A stretch of 64,000 bases of DNA from Nymphaea colorata. Lineage: Eukaryota; Streptophyta; Magnoliopsida; Nymphaeales; Nymphaeaceae. The notes below the pieces were generated by a model that saw nothing but the letters and a program-made list of their open reading frames with translations, ran no database searches and was not told the origin of the DNA. Within the stretch, counting starts at the first letter, position 1, and each line of letters opens with the position of its first letter. This document shows positions 54,916-64,000 of the stretch, piece after piece. Made by a program: the position numbers and the translations under genes. Where the stretch lies: the NCBI RefSeq assembly GCF_008831285.2, contig NC_045148.1, positions 13,370,802-13,434,801 on the forward strand. The letters run 5' to 3'.

Positions 54916-57900
54916 CGTCGCGTCAAGAAAAATTTAAAAATATAGTAAGTCAGCGGATATCATGTAATTGTACTTTATTCCCTGTACTGCAAATTCCCTT
55001 TGCACAGTCGTGAATTCCACAATATGTTTGAGGCTCAAAAGCTTGGGCGATTGGATAGACATGCCTTTCTTTTCATGCCAACGTCAGCTCAACCACGAGG
55101 ATATTACCAAGAACCAGTGGCTGACTTGTGATTCTGCCACGGTCTTCCTAAGCGTTTGTATGTTCATGGTCATAGTCTGTCACCTTTTTTTACATTCTCT
55201 CTCTCTCTCTGTCTTTGACCGTGGATATTTGTGTGCATAAAAGGAGTTACTGATCATGCTGGAATCTTTGTGTGGGGGAATCCCACCATGTTAAATGCTT
55301 GATATCACAATTAAGAAGAATCATTTTGTGGAGCTAAAAATTTGAGTTCCTTTATATAATTAGGAAGGCCTTTGTTAAAGAAAGCAGACCGATGAAGGAA
55401 ATGATTATGGGGCGTCAATAAAGTGAAAAATTTAGGAAACATCACCAGCGGATAGGGATTTCTACCCGGCTAGCAGCATGCCCAGCTTACCTTATTCCAT
55501 TGCCTCCCTCTACCAGCACAGCACGCAGTGTCAAAATTAAAATCTTCAAACGTTTCACAGAAGACCAATTAATTAAGCTTGAAAGGGTGAACCGGAGGCT
55601 CGACCTTGACTTTGATTTTGGTTTACAAGCCGTAGTCTTTTAAATAATTCAAAATGTGAATCTAATGATGCAATTGCTGGATTTGAGGATTGCTTCGCGA
55701 CTAGAAGCAGCTTGCAGAAATCCAGTTGCATGACATCTTACCTAACTTGCGTGAAAAATAACATTGTTGGTATCAAAGGTGGAGGGGTAGGAGGTAGTCA
55801 GCAGCCTGCCGTCTTCGACAAGCTATCAGCTCGACACCCATATAGGACCAGGCATCAAACAAAAAAACTTTACCGAAACTTTGCATTATATACCTAACAC
55901 AGCATGAGATGAATGCCATAATTATTGCAGCTAGTTAACGTCGGGTTGATAAAAGACCGATCTTCTTCCTGAACATCATTTCCAAGCCGCCCTTCCCTAC
56001 CATGACGGTACTGGTGCTAAATATGTCTACTTTTTTTTATTTGCTAGTGATGAACAGGGGGACAAGCAGCCTAGATTGGTCCCATCCCCTGAATTATTTC
56101 CCCTCTGTGGAAGGACTGATGTGCATGCGCGCACCAACTACAGAAAGAGGTGGGCTAGCTCTGCTTTTTCGTTGGTTGAGCAACAAACTCGGTCCATATG
56201 TGATATCTTATGGTGAACGCCTTGAAATTAAAGTCGCTCATCTCCCAGACCCCACGCGCTTAGTGTTGCCGAGGAGTCAAGAACTGGCACTAGCTGCACA
56301 CAGAGAGCCAACTACCACTGCCCTGGGATTGGTCAGTCTAAGTGTTTAACACCTGCATTAAAACCTTCCCGTTTAACTTTTATCAGTATATCAAGTTTTG
56401 ATACATTGAGACTTTCTCGTTTCCCTCAAAGCAGAACCGCAAAGGAAACGAAGGATATGCAGCGATGGACAAGAACAAGGGATACTCTCTTTTGGACGAC
56501 CAATGTTGTTCCGAGCTAACTATGCGCCTACTATACGGACTAACCTTGAGATTAGTGCATAATCTCCTTTCAGTCCTTTCCTTACGAAGGAGTGTTCTTT
56601 TCATAAGAGGGTGGGGGCGTCTTACTCCTGGGGTTGAAACAGAGAAAAAAGGAGAGCTAGCTGCCCTGGTCATCATGCATCACGTCATGGCAAGTCTAAA
56701 TTTTTACCCATATGTCCACATGCAGGGAAAAAACTGCATTCATTAATAAGTTGACATTAATTAATCAGCATCTTATTCCCAAGACTGCTGTCCCACGGAC
56801 GGGTTTGATACCATGAACAGAAGGAAAAAACAGATCGGCACATAAAACACCACCAGACGCTGCCTGACACTGTCTCGCCTACGTCCACGAGGGAAAAGTT
56901 TTGCTACTTTACTTGCTATATGTAATGAGATAAATTTACCAAGTGAGCAGTATTCATACTTTTCTGATTGCCTTTCTACGCTGATGTTTCTGTAATCAAC
57001 ATTGTGATCCTATTTTTCATCATAATACTTTATCCTCCTTTTTCCATGCGGAGCATACCATTCATCTGAGGAGAACCATCGGAATCAGAATTATCACCAG
57101 CAATTTTACCACCATTATCGTCCGAAATATCACTTGTCTTTTGGTTATAGTCACAGAAATTAAGTGCCCAATCAATTTTGACGATTTCTTCTTACTGATA
57201 CAGCCTTCTAAGACAAGTGACCGAATGAAGACCCGTATTTCTTATTGGTTCTTACAGCTACCGCGTTTCGTTGGGGAAAGATTGGCCGTTCTGAAAAATG
57301 TCTGCGAGGGCCACGTCCTTTTTTGTTGTCCAATGACACTAAAGATCAAGTGCCGTGTAATTAAGTGTGGTAGGAAAAGGAGAATGTGAAGCATCTCAAC
57401 TTGAAGACGCCGGATCAAGTCAATGCCAATTGATTTTGTGATTGTAAGCTCAGTGGTTGAAACTCAATGGTAACTGAAAACACAAAAATGTTGTGTTGAT
57501 GCATGAAAGAACTAATAATGTCAATGGCATGAGTTCCTTACTGTAAAATGGCTGATAGCTAGTACTTTCAGTTTCAGATTATACTTGTGTGCATGCACTT
57601 GACTAATAATCCACATGCACAGTTAATGAGGCGCACTAATTAGGAATACCGGGGACCATGAGGTCAGGAAGCTGTATGCTTTTGTATATATACCTTGTTG
57701 TACAGTACATTGCTCAGACCAAGAGCAGGTGAAATCCGTCTGACTCGAGCCCCTTGCAGAAAGTACGAGTAGCGCGAGTCAGGAAAACTAGTGCAACTTA
57801 ATTGAGAAAATTGGCCATATATGTGCATCATCAGGCCGAAGGATGAAAGAACAACTGTATGCGTCCCATAATAATGACGAGAAGCTCCAGATGCAAAAGG

Positions 57901-59002
57901 ACAAAGACGCCTGTCCTGCATGGGGCCAGTTACCCACCAAACAAAACAAAGTCGACGACAAACAGGCACTAGACTATATGGTCAATGTCGCTTTTCTCAA
58001 AAGCTAAAAGAAGAAAGGGGCCGGCATTGCATTTCAAGAAAGAAAATACAGCTGTACCCATTGAAAAGGAAAAGCAGAACAAGCTACCAAAATAAAACGC
58101 ACACTCTCAAAGATCCCCGTACCTGTTAAATGAAGGTGAAGATGTAAGCCTCCTGTCTGCTAGCTTATTAAAATGTATCTTCATTCATATTAAAGCCTCA
58201 ATCTAAACATATCTAAATGTTGATAGGAATTTCACTGCTCTCCACTTATATTTGGATGTGTATGTGTAAGAGAGAGACAGAGAGATATCATAGTTAGTAC
58301 CGTTAGCAAATTAAAGGCATAAGTAGTGAATAGGAAAACTCATTCCTATTTTTAACTCCAATAAGTAGATGAAAGATGCGAATGCTGTAAATGTCGGAAA
58401 ACTTTTAAACTTGAGAAGCATATGCAATATTGCCCATAGTGGTAGGAGACACGCATATTGTTTTTGATCAAATGTCGATACAGTTTTATATCAAGTAATA
58501 GTATAGTACTAACACGCCCGAACCGGCGTTCTATAACTTAATAGTGTAAAAAGAATGAGTCGTTATTAGTATTATTCCATTTTAAGAAGGTCGATACGAG
58601 CTGAACCGGCTAATCAAGAAAGCTTTGTCGATCCGAACACCTTATAGACTCCATATTTTGGGGTCTCCAATATCAGGCGCAGCACTATCTGCATGTACAC
58701 AGCCGGATATGTGTGGATCGATATGGCTGTGCGATAGTGGTAACGTTTGATATATATATTGAAAAAAACTGAGACCATGACGGCCATTATTACGAGAGCT
58801 GATATTGTAGGCGGAGGGTCTTCGGCGTGTCAGCCGTGGATTAAGGACAAGCCGTACCGGCCTGGTGCACTAGCTCCATGCCGGCTGCGGCCAGAACTTT
58901 TTTACTTTTAATCTGCAGACACATGCCCCCGACTTTTCGAAAATGTTTTTCCTGGCTTCTGGAATCCGGACTCGATCGAACGATCCGAGACGCAGATCAG
59001 TT

Positions 59003-59009
59003 TATATAA
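59003..59009 (+). promoter_or_regulatory. TATA box of the second PME
   Basis: TATATAA in CAGTTTATATAACGAAGG, predicting transcription start around 59030-59035. Confidence 0.65.
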
Positions 59010-59112
59010 CGAAGGCAGCACTTGTAGATCATGCACCATCACCTTATCCTACCAACGTTCATCTCCCTATCTCTCTGGCACACAGCTAAATTTTCTTGCC
59101 TATCCATCCATC

Positions 59113-62100
59113 ATGCACAAAGAAAAGAAGTCCAAGATCTTGCGTTGGTCTTCTCTCTTCCTCCTGCTGCTGGTTCTCCTGGCGGTTGTCCTTGCCGTAA
59201 CATTAAGAAGGAGGGCAACCAAGGGCTCCTCCGATTCCGACCACCAAGCCACCACTGCCATCTCCAAATTCATCACCTCCGCTTGCCAGCACACCCTCTA
59301 CCCGTTGACATGCGAATCCTCCCTATTGGGTTCGGCCCTAGCTGAGCCCGAATCCAGCCAGCTCTTAGACCTGTCCTTCCGAGTCGCCCTCGACAAGGTC
59401 GACCAAGTCCACTCCCTAGCCCGCAACCTCAGCCAAGATGCCCAGGTTTCGGGCCGCTTTCCCTCTTCCTCTGCCTTGGATGACTGCGTGGAGCTCCTCC
59501 ATGACACTACGGAGCAGCTCACCGACTCCGCCAACCGGAAAAATACTGCCGCCAAGGACGACGTTCGCACGTGGCTCAGTGCCGCACTCACTAACTTGGA
59601 CACATGCATCGACGGCATCAACGACCTCAAGCTCGATCCGTCCACCGGAGACAAGATGAAGCCCACAACCGCCAACCTCTCGCACTACATTAGCAACTCG
59701 CTTGCACTTTACGAGTTCTTCACCCCGGGGCCGGGGCGGAGGCTTATAGGAGCCGGGGATGATTTCCCGACGTGGGTGAACAGGAAGCTCTTGGAAGCTC
59801 CGGTTGGACAACTAAAACCAGATGTGGTGGTTGCCAAGGATGGGACGGGTGCGTGTGATACGGTGGGGAAGGCAGTGGCTATGGCGAAAGGTGGGGAGGC
59901 CAGGTTTGTGATCTACGTGAAAGAGGGGGTGTACAGGGAGAATGTGGTGGTCAAGAGGTCCCAGACCAACGTCCTTCTGGTCGGGGACGGGAAGGGCAAG
60001 ACCATCATCGTCGGCAGCAGGAGCGTGGGCAGTGGCTTCACTACCTTCAGGTCTGCAACCTTTGGTAAGTCTTCCATCTCCTGCTCCAACCTTCTTCCTC
60101 ATCCCCCCGCCCCCTCTCTCGACTTCCTCTCTTCTGAAATATCTGGTTCCATCTTTTGAAAGTAAGCCGTCGCCGCCATCTGTTACCTTCATATACATAA
60201 AATACCTGCATACGTGCATGTAAATTAAATGTAAAGCATCGTACGTAAAGTTGATCCTCTTAATCATTTCATCTACGTTATCAACCATGAGTACTTTTCT
60301 TAAAAAATCGAAAATTGATCTTAAATATTATTTGAAGACAAGTGAATTTGACACAAGAGATGCTTTGGATTTAATTCAAGGTGTCGACCACCCTATAGCA
60401 CAAAATTGCTTGAACAGAGAGAATGAAACTGAAGTGGACGGCTACCACGTAGAACGCGATAGGAGTAGAGTCTTCCTGCCGCCAATGTGGTTAAAGTGTA
60501 CTTAATTTGTGCGGCTTACCTACAAGTACACGCTGCGGCGTAAGCGTTCATAAAACATGGATGGAATAGCAGAGTCCATGATTGTTTGCCATAGATGGGA
60601 TGATGGTCAGAACCCTCGCTGCATAAAAATTATGTCCACTGTATATATAATCACCAGAATACCTCCTCTACATCAGTAAAAGGAGGAGCGCCTCTACAAG
60701 AACAAGAAAAGATCAAAGAACATTTCTTTTTGAAAGATCCTTAAAATTAATATCCAACTCCCACCTTTTTTAAAAAAAAAAAAAAATTGCGGTGCATATC
60801 TGTAGTGTGCACCACTACTCTGTGTGTGCATGCAGTGCAACTCAGGCCTCGTTAATTTGGTGTTTTGTCATTTAGTTTTGGAAATTATTTTGCCTTCGGT
60901 CCTTTTATTCCAAATTATTAATTCAGTCTGTGGTGTATTTACTTATTTCGCTTTCAAAATTCAATGAATGTGGTAGGGGCCGGTAAGCTAGCGTTCATGA
61001 GGACTCATGGCTGGCTGTCTTCTATTTAAACCGGGCCCGACATATCGGAAGTTGCAGAAGGGGGGTCGCCACTTTCTCATTCACGCCTATTTGAAAGAAC
61101 CGATGTGATCCGTAGAGTTGCTACTCCAGTGAACGTTGGTTGGCCACTCGCCATTGTCCAACTTTAGCCATGCCTCCTCCTCGAAAATCAATTGAAATTA
61201 GATGTCGCGTTCAATTGTTTAACGGCTAAGCAGTTACCTTTTTCGGTTGAATTTACTTGCAATTACGAACGAATGTTCAGAAACTAGGAGCTAGTTGGTC
61301 GCTTGCTCATTCCATCCCTTGGAAAGAGCTCCCCGCGAGTAAAAATGGTTGGGCTGGATAGCTTCGTTTTGAACATTAGCCGACTTCTAATATCCCTTTC
61401 TCTGCTTCTGCTTCTGCTTCTGCTTTTTCTCCATCTCCTCCTACTCTTGCCGTAGCGGTCTCGGGTAGCGGATTCGTTGCCCGTGACATCGCCTTCGTCA
61501 ATGACGCCGGGCCTGAAAGCGGCCAAGGAGTTGCCCTCCAGGTCAGCTCCGACAAGTCGGCCATCTTCCGTTGCAGCATCGTCGGCCAACAGGACAGCCT
61601 CTACGCCCACACCAGCCGCCAGTTCTACCGGGAAACCGACATCCACGGCACCGTCGACTTCATCTTCGGCAACGCCGTGGCGGTGTTCCAAAACTGCGAC
61701 ATCCTTCCGAAGAAGCCGCTATCCGGGCATAAGGTCACGGTTACCGCGCAAAGCAGGAGCGACCCCAACCAGAACACGGGCTTCACGATCCAAAACTGCA
61801 GGGTCGCCCCTGATCCAGATTCCGCTCCGGCGAAGGCATTTCTCGGGCGGCCTTGGAAGGAGTACTCGAGGGTGGTGGTGATGCAGTCGCAGCTGGACGG
61901 TTTCGTGGACCCGGCGGGGTGGATGGAGTGGTCAGGCGACTTCGCCCTCAAGACCCTCTTCTACGCCGAGTACATGAATTCCGGGGGTGGGGCGGGTACC
62001 TCCGGCAGGGTCACGTGGCCGGGATACCATGCCAGTTTGACGGAGGCTGAGGCCACTAAGTTCACGGTGGGTGAGTTCCTGGCAGGGACCAGCTGGTTGC

Positions 62101-62138
62101 CTAACACCGAGGTCGCTTTCTACCCCGGTCTTCTCTGA
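59113..62138 (+). CDS. Pectin methylesterase with PMEI pro-region (two exons, 544 aa)
   Basis: It de-esterifies cell-wall homogalacturonan. Exons: 59113-60064 and 61456-62138; the intron of 1391 bp is phase 1 (TTTG|GTAAGT, CCGTAG|CGG), the position conserved with the second intron of the PME at 38742-43867. A membrane segment spans residues ~14-30. The PMEI-like pro-domain spans ~45-200 (SACQHTLYPLTCESS, LDDCVELL, TCIDGI), with processing motif GRRLI (208-212) and the catalytic domain from ~235. Catalytic residues are present: Q341, Q363 and D364 (GQQDSLYA), D385 (DFIFG), R449 and W451 (LGRPWKEYSR). The first exon fuses what are exons 1 and 2 in the other PME. The ATG at 59113 is used because the ATG at 59031 is out of frame. 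No damage is seen. Confidence 0.94.
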
Positions 62139-62435
62139 TCATCTCCCTCCTCCATGCTTACCTTGGTACCTCCATTTTTGAGAGTTGAAGTGGTCGGACA
62201 TGTGTCCCTGTTGTTGCTGCTTTTGGGTGGAGTGAAGTATACATGTACAGATGGAGAAGAAAATTTGTTGGTATGGTGATGGCATGACTCACAGTCGGGA
62301 CGGAGAGCATTTGAACGGCTCAATAAGCTCTCTTCTCTTTTGATAATAATTGTTGTTTGGCTTTGTTACATGGCTTAATTCCCCTCAAATAATTTCCTTC
62401 TGTTTTAATAATTAAAAGAACTTTTTATACATTCT

Positions 62436-62475
<40 letters not shown>

Positions 62476-64000
62476 TGACACACACGCGCGTGCCGTAAAA
62501 TTTTCTTAATGTCATGGAGATTTACAAGGAACGGACCAACCACTAGCTGTATAGATAAACCCCTGAATCACCTCTGTTTTGCTTTGTCAGTCCGATCATC
62601 AACGGCAACTGACTTCTGTATATTCCTTCAAAGAGCATCGATCAAACACGAGTTCATCCGAAAGAAAATTTTGACGTCAGCTGCACGCTTGAATATTCTG
62701 TTGGCATAGATTCGTTCCGTTTACTATCCATCTAGGTTAGGTGGCTTATCGTTCGGTAATGTGGATGAGACTTACAATTAAACAAAGGAATATCATAGGT
62801 CTAACCGTATAATGCATGAAGTATTTGAGAATCATATAATATCTCCTTTATATGACGTGAAGAGTTGTTGTTAACCAAAAATCTTCACTAATTAACCACA
62901 TAATTAAGATTCCACTAATCTATAAAGAGAATTCATATTGATGCTTACAAGTGATCGATATCGTTAATTATAAACTATTTCTTCTGCTAAGCCGTTGGGT
63001 TGTCATGGCCTGTTGACCCTCTAGAAATTAGAAAATAAACTAGTGCTGAAGTTGAAGTTATGTGTTCATTTTATAATAAGCTATATTGTTCAAGTCAATC
63101 TATTCAATAAAGTTAATTAAAAGGTTCAATTCAGAGATCATAGACGTTTTTTTCTAAAATAATAATAGTGGCAAAACGAGGCTGTAGCTATTTTAACAAC
63201 TCCTAAATTGCAAATTAATTAAATTAGAGAACATAGTAGGTCCAGAAACTGCTGGCGAATCAATTGGTGCACGTCACACAAGGTCAAGAAATGAAGTGCT
63301 TGAGTGCAAGCAGTTGTGGCACATTATGAAATTCTTCATCTAGCTAGCATTGTCTACAAAAGATCATGAGGGCGTTTTCATAAAAGAAACATTGCACTTT
63401 GGGAACACATTTTTAAGCATGTCGTCTATGCTTTTGTTTTGGAAAAGATAGTCATTATAGATTATGTTATTAAAATCCAACAATCGAATGTTAAACATGC
63501 ATATACAATCATACTATGTAGCATGAAGCACAAACATGGTGTTCTTAGCACATATATTTTATTTAAATCCATGTATTCTAAAAATATAAAATTCTTTATA
63601 TCAAATACCCCCGAAAGGTCTTGCAGCTCAACTTCGTCTAAGCCTTTCTTTTGTTCAGTTTTGACCAACAGTGAATTGTTGGTTTCAGAACTTACGTGTT
63701 TCTCTTAAATAAAGACATTATCGGTTGCTGTTTTACTTTTCCTCTTTGAAAATTGTATCATATCATTAACCAACAAAACCGATATCCGTAGATAATTAAC
63801 TTATCTTCCCATGCACTGTAAATTCAGACTGCAATTCTGGAATCTAAACATTTGACACATGTTCCCTAAACCTGTTTCTCTATTTATGTATTAGAAACAA
63901 TTTGCATGGGTGAATAGTCATGAACCTGATTCGTGTCGTGTTTTCATGACCACCAAGTTTGGTTAATCCATTAGAAGTCCGTGAGAATCTTCTGGGTCTT
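62139..64000. other. Stretch downstream of the second PME
   Basis: No gene recognised. It begins with the PME 3' untranslated region and includes (TA)n at 62441-62473. The remainder is AT-rich. Confidence 0.4.
62441..62473. repeat. (TA)n microsatellite
   Basis: About 16 TA units, followed shortly by CACACACGCGCG. Confidence 0.95.

Larger units (their letters stand above)
52334..58990. other. Long intergenic stretch (6.6 kb) with no firm gene
   Basis: It contains the possible terminal exon at 53399-53641 and (AG)n at 54889-54915. Open frames at 54421-54645, 54968-55240, 56002-56349, 56465-56746 and 57664-57969 have no recognisable domain or supporting splice context. Confidence 0.4.

Overview
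This window is nuclear DNA of a flowering plant. The evidence is genes with plant-style GT-AG introns (MED22, two pectin methylesterases), a PMEI-domain gene, long AT-rich intergenic tracts, microsatellites, MITEs, LTR retrotransposons and an endogenous plant pararetrovirus. Nothing in the sequence fixes the species. Gene density is low, about one supportable host gene per 10 kb.

Layout. 1-6.4 kb is mostly non-coding, with a Harbinger/Tourist-like MITE (3055-3503) and a 56-bp minisatellite (3554-3779). About 6.4-10.6 kb is a broken badnavirus-like endogenous pararetrovirus. It has a viral-type promoter (as-1 motif plus TATA box), then plus-strand pieces (virion-associated protein, movement protein, start of the coat protein), joined tail-to-tail to a minus-strand protease/reverse-transcriptase piece. 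12.7-15.3 kb holds MED22, a three-coding-exon Mediator head subunit. 17.86-20.75 kb is a solo LTR with a perfect 5-bp target duplication that splits an older reading frame. 21.7-23.7 kb (minus strand) is a 659-codon single-exon gene for a proline-rich, mostly disordered protein with a conserved C-terminal module. 25.2-25.8 kb is a decayed copy of a pectin methylesterase exon. 26.3-36.75 kb is a complete but dead Ty3/gypsy chromovirus with two 1.36-1.37 kb LTRs and a CTAGG target duplication. 38.6-62.1 kb is a pectin-modification neighbourhood: a three-exon membrane-anchored PME (38742-43867), a PMEI-like gene (47241-47825) and a two-exon PME (59113-62138). Copia retrotransposon remnants lie near 50 and 52 kb.

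How the genes relate. The two PMEs de-esterify cell-wall homogalacturonan, and PMEI-domain proteins inhibit PMEs or invertases, so 25-62 kb looks like a locally expanded enzyme/inhibitor group that includes the exon-2 pseudogene. MED22 is a general transcription factor gene with no functional link to this group. Most remaining sequence is transposon or virus debris at various stages of decay. Exon boundaries were placed by splice consensus, frame phase and family similarity recalled from general knowledge; no database search was run.
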